A stretch of 64,000 nucleotides of DNA from NCBI RefSeq assembly GCF_025854375.1, contig NZ_CP107575.1, positions 558,001 to 622,000 on the forward strand. Reading direction: 5' to 3'. The translations under genes and the position numbers were made by a program. This DNA is from Glutamicibacter sp. JL.03c. Its GTDB lineage: Bacteria; Actinomycetota; Actinomycetes; Actinomycetales; Micrococcaceae. The notes under the pieces are model-generated. The model made no database searches and was not told the DNA's origin. It saw only the letters and a list, made by a program, of their open reading frames with translations. This document shows, one piece after another, positions 36,862 to 45,794 of this stretch; the first letter of the stretch is position 1; the number at the start of each line of letters is the position of its first letter.

Positions 36862-37812
36862 ATGGCCGGAGGCCTTGTAGCACTATTGGACGACGTAGCT
36901 GCGCTGGTGAAGGTCACTGCAGCGTCACTTGACGACGTGGCCCTTGGCGCGGCCAAGGCCAGTACCAAGGCCATGGGTGTGGTCGTCGACGATGCCGCGG
37001 TAACACCACAATACGTGGAAGGCATCTCTCCTAAGCGCGAACTCCCGATCATCTGGAAGATCGCATTGGGGTCGATCCGCAACAAGCTGATCTTCATCCT
37101 TCCCGTCGCCCTGCTGCTCTCTTACTTCGCGCCGTGGGCGCTGACCCCGATCCTGATGATCGGCGGCGCTTACCTGGTTTTCGAAGGAGCGGAAAAACTG
37201 CTCGAAGCCTTCGGCTGGATCAAGCATCATGGCCCTGGCGGAGAAGGCAAAGAGCGCGACGAGAAGTCCATCATCAACTCGGCGGTGCGTACCGACCTGG
37301 TGCTCTCGGCGGAGATCCTGGTGATCTCGCTGAACGAAGTCGCACACGAGCCGTTCATCACCCGCGCCCTGATCCTGATCGTTGTCGCCGTAATGATGAC
37401 CGTGGCGGTTTACGGCGCGGTGGCGCTGATCGTCAAGATGGATGACATTGGCCTGCACATGGCCGCCAAGCCGCGCAAGCTCTCGCAGAAAATCGGACGC
37501 GGTCTGGTCAAGGCCATGCCGATCATCATGTCGGTGCTCAGCAAAGTCGGCGTGGTCGCCATGCTGTGGGTCGGCGGCCACCTGCTGCTCGTCGGAATGG
37601 ACGAACTTGGCTGGCACGCCCCGTACGGATTCGTGCACCACATCGAAGAGCTGGTGCATCACGCCACCGGTTCAGCCGGCGCGGTATTGGGCTGGTGCGT
37701 TAATACCGCCTTCTCCTGCGTGGCCGGATTCATCATGGGCGCCATCATCACGGTGATCGTCCTTTCGCTCCAGAAGCTGCGGAACAAGGGCAAGGCCGAG
37801 CCAGCCCACTAG
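36862..37812 (+). CDS. DUF808 family membrane protein
   Basis: Integral membrane protein of 316 residues in the DUF808 (YedI-like) family; the function is unknown. The N-terminus MAGGLVALLDDVAALVK and the repeated short LDDVA motif are hallmarks. About five to six hydrophobic segments follow (roughly 75-110, 150-200, 215-240, 270-305), with RTDLVLSAEI and FEGAEKLLEAF conserved loops. ATG at 36862 follows GAGGAG by about 8 nt; the longer frame back to 36697 has no signal. It lies 105 nt before the methyltransferase gene but has no evident functional tie to it. Confidence 0.88.
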   Translation: MAGGLVALLDDVAALVKVTAASLDDVALGAAKASTKAMGVVVDDAAVTPQYVEGISPKRELPIIWKIALGSIRNKLIFILPVALLLSYFAPWALTPILMIGGAYLVFEGAEKLLEAFGWIKHHGPGGEGKERDEKSIINSAVRTDLVLSAEILVISLNEVAHEPFITRALILIVVAVMMTVAVYGAVALIVKMDDIGLHMAAKPRKLSQKIGRGLVKAMPIIMSVLSKVGVVAMLWVGGHLLLVGMDELGWHAPYGFVHHIEELVHHATGSAGAVLGWCVNTAFSCVAGFIMGAIITVIVLSLQKLRNKGKAEPAH

Positions 37813-37917
37813 GAGCAAGGATCCGGGCGGCCCCCGCGTACAATGGATAAGTTGCCGTCCCGGGCCCGGTCATCTGCGTCCAGCCAAACTGTCTGGTCGC
37901 CATGGAAAGATCATTGC

Positions 37918-39567
37918 GTGTTGAGTAGAGAACAAAAAGAGCAGGCCAACGCCCGCCATGCGCGGGGAGCCTACTTCACCCCGGAGCCGGTTGCGGCCTT
38001 CATGGCGCAGTGGGCGCTTCAGGCACCGGCCTCCAAAGTCCTGGAACCCTCCTGTGGCGACGCTCAATTCCTCCAAGCCGTACACCGTGAACTCGGCGCG
38101 CGCCACGGGCAAACGCAGCTGCTGGGCTACGAATTGCATGAACCCACGGTTGCCCAGGCGCGCCAACGGCTGGCCGAGCAGTCAATCAACGCGCAGATTC
38201 GCCAAGCCGACTTCTTCGACATCCAGGGCTCCGGCGAAATGGATGTCGTGATCGGCAACCCGCCCTATGTGCGCTACCAGCTGCATCGCGGCGCAGATCG
38301 CCAGCGATCGCGGCTGGCTGCGAAGAATGCCGGAGTGGAGCTGAACGAACTGGCCAGCATCTGGGCCGCTTTCGTTGTGCACGCGACCAGTTTCCTGGCC
38401 CCCGGCGGCCGGATGGCCCTGGTGCTGCCTGCCGAGCTGATGTTCGTGAATTACGCAGGAGTGGTTCGTGCCATGCTGCTCGAGCGCTTCGCCACGGTGA
38501 ATCTTGCAGTCTTCGAGCAGCGGCTCTTCGCCGACGCCCAGGAAGAAGTGGTGCTGCTGCTGGCCGAAGGCTACCAGCATGGGCCCAGCGAGCATTTCAA
38601 CCTGCACCAATTCCGCAACGCCCAGGATCTCGCGCAGCTCGGATCCGGTATCCGCCATGTTCCCGAGCACGCGGCAGATCGCTGGACCGGATCGCTGGTG
38701 GGGCTCGAAGCCCAGGGGATCCTGGCCGCGGCCAACGCCGGCGGCCGCTTCGCAACGCTCAAGTCCTGGGGCGAAACATCGCTCGGCGCGGTCACCGGCA
38801 ACAACAAGTGGTTCACCCTCAGTGAGCGGCAGGTGCGCGAGCTGGCCCTGGACGACCAGGACCTGATCCGCATCTCGCCTCCCGGATCCAGGCACCTTCG
38901 CGGGCTGGAACTCGACCAGCCCGGGTGGGAACGCCTGCGCGATCATGGGGCGGCGGCCTATCTCTTCCGTCCCGCCGGCGCACCGAGCGCTGCCGGTGAG
39001 CACCTGGTGGCCACCGGCGAACTGGACAACGTGGACCAGGCCTATAAATGCCGGGTGCGCTCGCCGTGGTGGCGGGTGCCGGTGCTTTCGGTGCCGGATT
39101 TGTTCATGACCTACATGAACGCCGATACGCCGCGACTGACCGCCAACGAGGCCCAGGTCCACCACATCAACTCGATCCACGGGGTGTATCTCGGCGCGGA
39201 TGCGCGTGAGCTGGGGCGCGAACTGTTGCCCCTGGCCTCGCTGAATACACTGACCATGCTGGGCGCCGAAATGGTCGGACGCTCCTACGGCGGCGGGATC
39301 CTCAAGCTCGAACCGAGGGAAGCCGACGTATTGCCGGTGCCTTCGATCGCCATGGTGCAGCAGTACGCCGAGGCGCTGCGCGGCATCAAGCCCGTGGTGC
39401 GTGACTTGCTGGCGGCCGGGAAGAAGCAGGAAGCCACCGAGATGGTCGATGGGATCGTGCTGGAGCGCATGCTTGGCCTGGACCGGGGCGCGGTGGACAC
39501 CATCCGTGCGGCACGCACGAACATGCTGGAGCGCCGCAAGGCGCGCGGCAAAGCGGTGAAGGGATAA
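37918..39567 (+). CDS. N6-adenine DNA methyltransferase (gamma-type, Eco57I/TaqI-like)
   Basis: Methylates adenine in DNA using S-adenosylmethionine. It has 549 residues. GAYFTP at 17-22 is motif X, VLEPSCGDAQF at 41-51 is motif I, and NPPYVRYQ from 114 is the catalytic motif IV of gamma-class N6-A enzymes. The rest (about 200-549) is a target-recognition region with no nuclease motif seen. GTG at 37918 has GGAAAG upstream at 8 nt. The next gene begins 2 nt after its stop, so the two are cotranscribed. This suggests a type II-like restriction-modification unit. The base composition is like its neighbours. Confidence 0.85.
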   Translation: MLSREQKEQANARHARGAYFTPEPVAAFMAQWALQAPASKVLEPSCGDAQFLQAVHRELGARHGQTQLLGYELHEPTVAQARQRLAEQSINAQIRQADFFDIQGSGEMDVVIGNPPYVRYQLHRGADRQRSRLAAKNAGVELNELASIWAAFVVHATSFLAPGGRMALVLPAELMFVNYAGVVRAMLLERFATVNLAVFEQRLFADAQEEVVLLLAEGYQHGPSEHFNLHQFRNAQDLAQLGSGIRHVPEHAADRWTGSLVGLEAQGILAAANAGGRFATLKSWGETSLGAVTGNNKWFTLSERQVRELALDDQDLIRISPPGSRHLRGLELDQPGWERLRDHGAAAYLFRPAGAPSAAGEHLVATGELDNVDQAYKCRVRSPWWRVPVLSVPDLFMTYMNADTPRLTANEAQVHHINSIHGVYLGADARELGRELLPLASLNTLTMLGAEMVGRSYGGGILKLEPREADVLPVPSIAMVQQYAEALRGIKPVVRDLLAAGKKQEATEMVDGIVLERMLGLDRGAVDTIRAARTNMLERRKARGKAVKG

Positions 39568-39569
39568 AC

Positions 39570-40496
39570 GTGGCAAATCCTGTAGTTGAGAAGACCCTGG
39601 CCTTTGCGGAATTCGATACCACCTTGATGTCAGCGGCCAAGGACTCGCCGTGGCTGAGCAACGGCGCGGTCACCGAGGAATTCAATCCGTCCTATCAGGT
39701 GCTGGAAGCGCTGCTGAGCATTCCGGTGCGCAATAAGGCAGTCACGCGTTCTGGACGCTTCGCCCAGGGTGTTGATGCGTGGCTGGCCCACGAACTTCGT
39801 CGAGCCGGTTTCGATGCGGACCTGGTCTGGCCTCGTCCCGAAGCGCCGCGCGTGCTCTCCAGCGACATCCTGGATCTGTTGCGCAGATTGCCTGAGCGCC
39901 TGGCTGATGAAGTCCATGAATCGATCATGGCTGGCAAGGCCGGAAGCACCGATGCCAGAATCCTGGGCCGCGCCTACATGAAGCAGACCGATGTGGTGAT
40001 GACCCATTGGTCCACCGGCCCCGAGCTGCTGCTGAGCACCAAGGCCATGACCTCATCGTTCGGCAAGAACCTGGCCAACCGCTACGAAGAGGCCTACGGG
40101 GATGCCGCGAATCTGCGGGCACGCTATCCGCTGGCCGCGGTCGGCTTCTTCTTCGTGCAGCGTGCCACCATCCTCGAAGCCGAGCCGGCCGCCTTCCGCC
40201 GCACCGTGGATATGATCCGCAAGCTGCGGGACTTCGGGGACGGCTACGGCTACACCGCAACCGGACTGCTGCTGGTGGATTGGGATGATTCCTCGGATGC
40301 CCCGGAAGTCAGGTGCGTGCATCAGCCGGTGCCGGACGATATTGCCACGCCGCAGTTCCTGAACGCCATGGTCGATGCGGTGCTGAAGGTGACCCCGATC
40401 GACCTTCACGAAGCTGCTCGCGCTCGCCGGGCGGGCGAGGTGGCGCCGCTGCCCGGCCACGAATGGGTGGACGAGCAGCAGGACGCGCTCTTCTAG
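39570..40496 (+). CDS. unrecognised partner of the methyltransferase, possible restriction endonuclease
   Basis: I do not recognise this 308-residue protein. It starts at GTG 39570, 2 nt after the methyltransferase stop, with GAAGGG upstream. No membrane segment or signal peptide. Residues 136-160 contain TDVVMTH, then ELLLSTK, that is Asp141, Glu152 and Lys158. The spacing fits a degenerate PD-(D/E)xK nuclease core, followed by the basic stretch SSFGKNLANRYEE. The central GGWx-free helical N-terminus has no hit I can name. Size and position suit the endonuclease of a type II system, but a specificity or inhibitor role is not excluded. It ends 2 nt before a convergent gene. Confidence 0.5.
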   Translation: MANPVVEKTLAFAEFDTTLMSAAKDSPWLSNGAVTEEFNPSYQVLEALLSIPVRNKAVTRSGRFAQGVDAWLAHELRRAGFDADLVWPRPEAPRVLSSDILDLLRRLPERLADEVHESIMAGKAGSTDARILGRAYMKQTDVVMTHWSTGPELLLSTKAMTSSFGKNLANRYEEAYGDAANLRARYPLAAVGFFFVQRATILEAEPAAFRRTVDMIRKLRDFGDGYGYTATGLLLVDWDDSSDAPEVRCVHQPVPDDIATPQFLNAMVDAVLKVTPIDLHEAARARRAGEVAPLPGHEWVDEQQDALF

Positions 40497-40498
40497 GA

Positions 40499-41116
40499 TC
40501 AGAGCATCGGCAGCGCCGGGACCTGTTCGCCGAAAGGCAGCTGCATGCCAAGCATCGGCCGAGTTGCCGGAGCCGCGGCGAAACATGGCGCCTGGATCGA
40601 CGGAGCAGCGGTGCTGATGCCGAGGCAGTCTTCGGAAGCCTGCGGCAGGTTCTCGACCCACTCCCAGGCCGTCTGGGTGGCCCGGTAGATGAACTTCAAG
40701 CGTCCCTCCTGCTCGAAGCTGCGCTCGCGCTCCCACAGCTCGGAGCGTTCGTAGAAGGCCCACGAGGCAGGGTTCTGCGCGTCGATGACCATGATCGGCG
40801 TCTTGCCTGAGCGCACCGCATGCTCCAGGCGCAATGAGGTCACGTGCTGGCGGATCCCCAGCCGGCGGTATTCGGGCCGCACTGCCATGCAACCCAGCTC
40901 GACGGCGTTCATTGATTCGGTGGGTGCCACGATCGAGTCGTGAACCAAACCGGCCGCGACGAGTGTGCCGCGGTCACGCACCGTCACCAGCAAGCTGAGG
41001 CGGTCGAATTTCTGATGCCACCGTTGGTCGGTCACCGGGTAGAGCTGTGCCAATTCGCCACGCTGCTCGGGCAGAACGCAGAGGGGTGACAAGGAAAAGT
41101 TCAGGTTTTCAAACAC
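40499..41116 (-). CDS. GNAT-family N-acetyltransferase
   Basis: Acetyl-CoA-dependent acetyltransferase of 205 residues; substrate unknown. Motif A is AVRPEYRRLGIRQHV at about 77-91, with the Q/RxxGxG-like acetyl-CoA loop reduced to RRLGIR. The later ASWAFYERSELWERERSF is the motif B helix region. Beyond about residue 150 the proline/alanine-rich tail (STAAPSIQAPCFAAAPATRP) is unusual. GTG start at 41116 without a clear ribosome-binding site. It is convergent with the methyltransferase pair, stops separated by 2 nt and with no terminator between them. Confidence 0.72.
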   Translation of the reverse strand: MFENLNFSLSPLCVLPEQRGELAQLYPVTDQRWHQKFDRLSLLVTVRDRGTLVAAGLVHDSIVAPTESMNAVELGCMAVRPEYRRLGIRQHVTSLRLEHAVRSGKTPIMVIDAQNPASWAFYERSELWERERSFEQEGRLKFIYRATQTAWEWVENLPQASEDCLGISTAAPSIQAPCFAAAPATRPMLGMQLPFGEQVPALPML

Positions 41117-41504
41117 TGGGTACGGTCCTAGGGAAAAAGAACGAACGAAAAATGAGGCTTTGCGCGACAGGCTCGGCCTGCCACGCGGTTTCGTTGGCCT
41201 TGAGGGGACCGATGCCGGCGGCTTCCGGCAACTTCCTTGTAGGGTCCAGTTTCAGCTCGATGAGCTAGAAAAATTATGGAGCCTGAAGTCCCGTTTTGAC
41301 AAGTGGAAACAGGTACTTTCGGGTGAAGCGAAAATAAACTATTTGGCGCGGTTTTTCGAGGCTGATCATCAGGCACATCGGCAAGCTGAAAGATCGCCGG
41401 GATTGCCGGATCAAGCAGCTTGAAGCCGGTCGCCGATTTGGCGCGCGAGGCATCACCGGCTAAGATCATTTAGGTGCTTGACCCTGTGGTCACGGCGCAA
41501 GTGC
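41117..41504. other. intergenic region upstream of tRNA-Val
   Basis: 388 nt. The frames within it overlap on both strands and have no initiation signals. It holds the promoter of the GNAT gene and of tRNA-Val; nothing else recognised. Confidence 0.5.
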
Positions 41505-41578
41505 GGATCTTTAGCTCAGTTGGTTAGAGCGTTCGCCTCACACGCGAAAGGTCGCTGGTTCGAGTCCAGTAAGATCCA
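41505..41578 (+). tRNA. tRNA-Val (anticodon CAC)
   Basis: 74 nt with no encoded CCA. Acceptor GGATCTT/AAGATCC, anticodon stem TTCGC/GCGAA around CTCACAC and T-arm GGTTCGAGTCC. Confidence 0.94.
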
Positions 41579-41581
41579 CGA

Positions 41582-41611
41582 AAAAATGCCACCAGCGATG
41601 GTGGCATTTTT
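41582..41611. terminator. bidirectional terminator between tRNA-Val and LLM oxidoreductase
   Basis: AAAAATGCCACCA pairs with TGGTGGCATTTTT around a GCGA loop. T-runs on both strands serve tRNA-Val and the convergent gene. Confidence 0.9.
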
Positions 41612-41616
41612 CGCGT

Positions 41617-42663
41617 TTAAGCGCCGAGCAATTCGTGGACGCGGGGCTTGACTTCTTCGCCGAGCAGTTTGATGCTGCGCATCATCGCCTCGTGGGGCAG
41701 CGTTCCCGCCGAATACTTGATGTCAGCCCGCGACAGGCCCAGTTTCCTGGTGGCCGAGGCGAGCTTCGACGCCACGGTGCCAACGCTTCCGGCCATCATG
41801 GCCCCATCGGGTCCCATGGATGCCTTCAGCCGCATTTTGCTGGCCGGCGGCCATCCTCGTTCGGCCCCGAGACGGTTCATGGTCCTCTGGTAATGCGGCC
41901 AGAGGGTTTCCAAGGCCTCTTCGTCGCTATCTGCGACCAGCCCGTGGAAGTGGGCGGCGACGGGTTGCTCCCCATGGCCGAATTCCTTCAGCGCGCGGTG
42001 GTACAGGGACACCAATCCCTCAAAGCCGGAGGGCTGGCCGCCGATGATGGCCAGGAAGAGCGGCAACCCGTGGCGCGCGGCACGGACCACGGATTGCGGG
42101 CTGCCGCCGACACCCACCCACGTGGCCAGGGGCTGCTTTTCCAGCAGCGGGTAGACCTGCTGGTTGCGCAATGCCGCGCGGTGCTTGCCGTGCCAGACCA
42201 CTGGATTTCCGTGGCGCAATTTCACCAGGAGGTCCAGTTTCTCCTCGTAGAGCTCTTCATAGTCATCCAGCTCGAAGCCGAACAGCGGGAACGACTCGAT
42301 AAAGGATCCACGTCCGGCCACGATTTCCGCACGGCCCTGGGAAATGGCATCCAAGGTCGCGAAGCGCTGGTAGACCCTGACCGGATCATCGCTGGAGAGC
42401 ACGGTCACGGCGGTGCCCAGCTTGATGCGATCGGTGGTGCTGGCCAAGGCGGCCAACACGATCTCGGGTGAAGACACGGCATAGTCGTCGCGATGGTGTT
42501 CGCCCACGCCGAAGAAGTCCAGATTGGCCGATTCGGCTGCCTGGCCTTCGGCGATGACGTTGCGGATCACCTGCGCGTGGGTGAGCAGGTTCCCGTCAGC
42601 GTCCTGGCTGATGTCGCCAAAAGTCTCGGCGCCGATCTCGGGTAGGAGCAGTGTGCCGCTCAT
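41617..42663 (-). CDS. LLM-class flavin-dependent oxidoreductase (bacterial luciferase-like)
   Basis: Luciferase-fold monooxygenase using FMNH2 or F420H2, 348 residues. The N-terminal strand LLLPEIGAETF, LDFFGVGEHHRDDYAVSSP with the catalytic-region His pair, and TTDRIKLGTAVTVLSSDDPVRV are typical. LATWVGVGGSPQSVVRAA and GLPLFLAIIGG form the C-terminal half of the barrel. ATG at 42663 follows GGAGG by about 7 nt; the longer frame (42687) is not favoured. Subgroup members are annotated as alkanal or dimethylsulfide-type monooxygenases without proof, so substrate is left open. Divergent from thrE. Confidence 0.88.
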   Translation of the reverse strand: MSGTLLLPEIGAETFGDISQDADGNLLTHAQVIRNVIAEGQAAESANLDFFGVGEHHRDDYAVSSPEIVLAALASTTDRIKLGTAVTVLSSDDPVRVYQRFATLDAISQGRAEIVAGRGSFIESFPLFGFELDDYEELYEEKLDLLVKLRHGNPVVWHGKHRAALRNQQVYPLLEKQPLATWVGVGGSPQSVVRAARHGLPLFLAIIGGQPSGFEGLVSLYHRALKEFGHGEQPVAAHFHGLVADSDEEALETLWPHYQRTMNRLGAERGWPPASKMRLKASMGPDGAMMAGSVGTVASKLASATRKLGLSRADIKYSAGTLPHEAMMRSIKLLGEEVKPRVHELLGA

Positions 42664-42864
42664 CAGTGACCTCCGAAGTGTATGCAAAAGTATCTAATTT
42701 CTAGCAGGTTCAACCAACTGCTGCCCGGCGATATTCCATCGGGCGAGATACTGGATAAATGTGTTCGGCGCTACCAAGTGATTTATGCCCGTTCGCGCCA
42801 ACTGATCGCCCATGGGTTGTATCGTGAATTGCATGGGAATACATCGGTTCAGGGGGCAAGATTA

Positions 42865-44535
42865 GTGGCGCATCGATCTGACGAGGAGCACGGTGCAGCG
42901 TCACCGCAGATCGGCGAAGATCCAGCGCCATCAGCCGGTGTGCTTCCGCGTATTTCGACTAGTGAAATCAACATGGGATTCCACCCGGAAGATCCAATGG
43001 AGGAGCCTGCCACCGCTTCCGAGTTGCCGCTGAATACCGCCGTGAGTGCCAATGTGGCCGCTGCGGATGCCTCCGATATCGAGTGGCGTACAGGCCAGGT
43101 CCACACCACCGACGAAGGCATCACCCTGATGCCGACGCGTGCCAACCCGGTGGCTCGTCGGCTGCTGGCCAAGATGTGGATCTCGGACACCCCGCCGACT
43201 CAGGCGCTGAATATCGTCGAGCGGCTACAGGGCACTCCCTATGCCAACCCCAAAGTCAACGACCAACAGGATGCTTCCTCGCGTCGCACCATGGAATTCG
43301 CCTTGGACCTGGGGGAAACCCTGATCCGTTACGGCGCTGGCGCGCTGGAGGTGGAAACCAGCATCATCGCGGTGACCGCGGCCCTGGGGTTGAGCCACCT
43401 GGATGTCGACATCACCAATCAGTCCCTGCACCTCAACTACAGCCCGCCGGACGCCGAGAGCTATTCGGTACTGCGCGTGGTCCGTTCCTACACGTCCAAC
43501 TATGCGGGGCTGGTGCTGGTGCACGAGCTGGTCTCGGACATCATTGCCGGCGGTGTTTCGCGCAGCGCTTCGGCTAAGCGCCTGAAGGAAATTACCCGTC
43601 GCCCCAAGCCGTTCCCTCGTTGGATTGTTGCCAGCGGCCGGGCGCTGTTCGCGGCGGCTTTCGTGCTTTTCATCGGCGGTTCATGGGCCGGGGCGCTGGT
43701 GGCGATGTTTTCCTCCAGCCTGGTGACGCAGATCGGGCGCTACGGCTCGCGCTGGCGCGTCCCCGAGTTCTTCACCATTGCCGTCTCGACCATGGTGATT
43801 ACCGGGATCGCGCTGATCGGGCATCAACTACATGCTCCATTGGACCCGGCGCTCGTGGTTTCCGGCGGTATCCTGCTGCTTTTGCCGTCGGGACGTTTCG
43901 TCTCGGCTCTGCAGGACGCGATCAACGGCTTCCCGGTCACCGCGGTGGGCCGCTTGTTCTCCGCCAGCCTGACCTACGGGGCGATCTTGAGCGGGATCGC
44001 TGCAGCCCTGGTGATCTCCGACGCATTCGGAGGGGAAGAAGTCGATGTCCATCAGATCGTGACGACCGAGTATCCGGCGTGGTTGCTGGTCCTCTTGGTA
44101 GCCGTGGCCATTGCCGCCGGCGCCGTGACCGAACAAAGTGCGCTGCGCTTGCTGTTGCCGACTGTGGGGATCGCCGTGGGCGGCTATCTGATCCAGATGC
44201 TCGCTGAGGGCATTGGCCTGGGTGAACGCGCGGTTCCAGCAATTGTTGCCACGGTGATCGGCTTTGCCGCTCGCTTCGCTTCGGACAAGCTGCGCACTCC
44301 GCAGCTGGTCCTAGCCGCTCCGGCCGTGATGTTCCTGCTGCCGGGTTTGATGATCTTCCGGGCCATGTACGGCATCGTGATCAACGTCGATGACATGGCC
44401 ACCGGTCTTGTGGAGATGTTCAATGCCATGGCGATCATGCTGTCCATCGCCGGCGGCGTTGTCTTCGGCGAGACCCTGTGCCGTCCGCTGACTTCCAATG
44501 CACGGCGCGAGCGCCGGCGCATCCGCCGCCGCTAG
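42865..44535 (+). CDS. threonine/serine exporter family protein (ThrE type)
   Basis: Inner-membrane exporter of 556 residues combining the ThrE N-terminal domain and the C-terminal membrane domain in one chain, as in Corynebacterium glutamicum. An acidic, poorly conserved N-terminal tail (1-95) precedes the cytoplasmic amphipathic domain with FALDLGETLIRYGAGALEVE (about 133-152). About ten hydrophobic segments follow from roughly residue 250 to 545. GTG at 42865 has AGGGGG 8 nt upstream; several in-frame starts further upstream lack signals. The stop shares CTAG with that of ung on the other strand. Likely exports small amino acids; substrate inferred from family only. Confidence 0.85.
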   Translation: MAHRSDEEHGAASPQIGEDPAPSAGVLPRISTSEINMGFHPEDPMEEPATASELPLNTAVSANVAAADASDIEWRTGQVHTTDEGITLMPTRANPVARRLLAKMWISDTPPTQALNIVERLQGTPYANPKVNDQQDASSRRTMEFALDLGETLIRYGAGALEVETSIIAVTAALGLSHLDVDITNQSLHLNYSPPDAESYSVLRVVRSYTSNYAGLVLVHELVSDIIAGGVSRSASAKRLKEITRRPKPFPRWIVASGRALFAAAFVLFIGGSWAGALVAMFSSSLVTQIGRYGSRWRVPEFFTIAVSTMVITGIALIGHQLHAPLDPALVVSGGILLLLPSGRFVSALQDAINGFPVTAVGRLFSASLTYGAILSGIAAALVISDAFGGEEVDVHQIVTTEYPAWLLVLLVAVAIAAGAVTEQSALRLLLPTVGIAVGGYLIQMLAEGIGLGERAVPAIVATVIGFAARFASDKLRTPQLVLAAPAVMFLLPGLMIFRAMYGIVINVDDMATGLVEMFNAMAIMLSIAGGVVFGETLCRPLTSNARRERRRIRRR

Positions 44536-45314
44536 GCCAACGGCAACGACCAATCAATCGGCTCCTGTCCCTGCTCGGACAGGAGCCGATTTGCTTGGGA
44601 GAAGGGCTTGGACCCGAAAAAGCCGCGTGCAGCCGAGAGCGGTGAGGGGTGCGCGCTGCGCAGCTGGGGCAGGTTGCCGAGGTCGGATGCGAACTTCTGG
44701 GCGTGGTTGCCCCAAAGTATGGCGACTGGTGGATTGTCGCGCGTATTCAGGGCAGCTAACACCGACGCGAGGATTGGCTCCCACCCGAGTTTTTGATGGG
44801 AACCAGCCTTGCCAGCAGCCACTGACAATGCTTGATTCAGCAATAGCACCCCGCGCTGCAGCCAAGGACCCAGATCAGGATGAGGCGCAGGGCTGATGCC
44901 CAAATCCGATTCCAGCTCTTTGTAGATATTGCCCAGGGAACGTGGCAAAGGGCGGACCTGCTGATTGGCGGCAAATGCCAAGCCGTTGGGGTGTCCCGGT
45001 GTCGGGTAAGGGTCCTGGCCGATAATTAGGACTTTGACTTCGGATAATGGCAGCGTAAGTGCGCGGAACATCACCTTCGGATCGGGCAGGAGGACTTCAC
45101 CTTGCGATGAACGTTTGGTTAATTCGAGGGCAAGGCGACGGAGATTTCCATCATGTCCGCTCAGCGCCGGAACCCAATCCCGGGCAATAAATCCGCGGTC
45201 GGCCATGGATTGCGCACCGTGGAAGAACGGGAAATCCGCGGGCTCGTACACCGGTGGTGCTGGTGGCTCGGGAGCGTCAAACAGGGCATCTTGCATTTCA
45301 TCCATAGGTGCCAT
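44532..45314 (-). CDS. ung: uracil-DNA glycosylase
   Basis: Removes uracil from DNA in base-excision repair. The family 1 enzyme has 260 residues. The water-activating loop GQDPYPTPGHPNGLAF starts near residue 99, with catalytic Asp101. LLLNQALSV follows, and the minor-groove loop HPSPLSA with the catalytic His is near 222. An acidic N-terminal tail of about 25 residues precedes the domain. ATG at 45314 lacks a convincing Shine-Dalgarno sequence; Met4 and Met7 are alternatives. It is convergent with the ThrE gene, sharing CTAG as overlapping stops. Confidence 0.95.
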   Translation of the reverse strand: MAPMDEMQDALFDAPEPPAPPVYEPADFPFFHGAQSMADRGFIARDWVPALSGHDGNLRRLALELTKRSSQGEVLLPDPKVMFRALTLPLSEVKVLIIGQDPYPTPGHPNGLAFAANQQVRPLPRSLGNIYKELESDLGISPAPHPDLGPWLQRGVLLLNQALSVAAGKAGSHQKLGWEPILASVLAALNTRDNPPVAILWGNHAQKFASDLGNLPQLRSAHPSPLSAARGFFGSKPFSQANRLLSEQGQEPIDWSLPLA

Positions 45315-45461
45315 TGTGCCGTTTTTCTGGCGTGCCTGTGCCCGGCCACACGGCGATAGCTCAACGGATTGGTTAGAATATCGGTGGTATGTCTACCGAC
45401 GGTGGAGTACATGCATGACTGAAATACGCAAAAACTGAGCCGAGGACAGGGGTGAGGACAG

Positions 45462-45752
45462 ATGGCTGAGAACGAGTTGCTGGTTGATTTTGTGATGAAC
45501 CCGGATTCGGAATTGGACGAACGCTCACAACAGATCCTGAGCTTGGAAAAATTGTGGTGGAAGTATGCCGGAGCCAAGGAACAAGCGATTACCAAGCAGT
45601 TCTCAATGTCGCCAACCAATTACTATCAGCTGCTGAACCAGCTGATTGAAACTGATGCGGCCATGGCCTACGACCCGATGCTGGTTAAGCGACTGCGCAG
45701 AGCACGTTCAACAAAACGTCGTGTGGGCGGTAAGGTCGGCTCGGGACGATAA
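45462..45752 (+). CDS. DUF3263 domain protein
   Basis: A 96-residue actinobacterial protein with a helical domain resembling a sigma-factor-like or helix-turn-helix fold. ILSLEKLWWKYAGAKEQAI and FSMSPTNYYQLLNQLI are the family signatures and DPMLVKRLRRARSTKRR forms a basic C-terminus. The ATG has GAGGA close upstream. It precedes the LytR_C gene by 42 nt, a pairing conserved in relatives (Rv0430/Rv0431-like), so an operon is likely. The role is unknown; DNA binding is an inference. Confidence 0.85.
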   Translation: MAENELLVDFVMNPDSELDERSQQILSLEKLWWKYAGAKEQAITKQFSMSPTNYYQLLNQLIETDAAMAYDPMLVKRLRRARSTKRRVGGKVGSGR

Positions 45753-45794
45753 CCCAGCCTGCCGTGACCAGTCAGACCTCGAGCAAGGACAAGA

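Noticed and set aside
38182-39576. 464-residue minus-strand frame opposite the methyltransferase
   Set aside because: Antisense shadow; the plus strand has clear methyltransferase motifs.
41128-41469. 113-residue minus-strand and 87-residue plus-strand frames upstream of tRNA-Val
   Set aside because: They overlap each other, lack start signals, and have no recognisable features.
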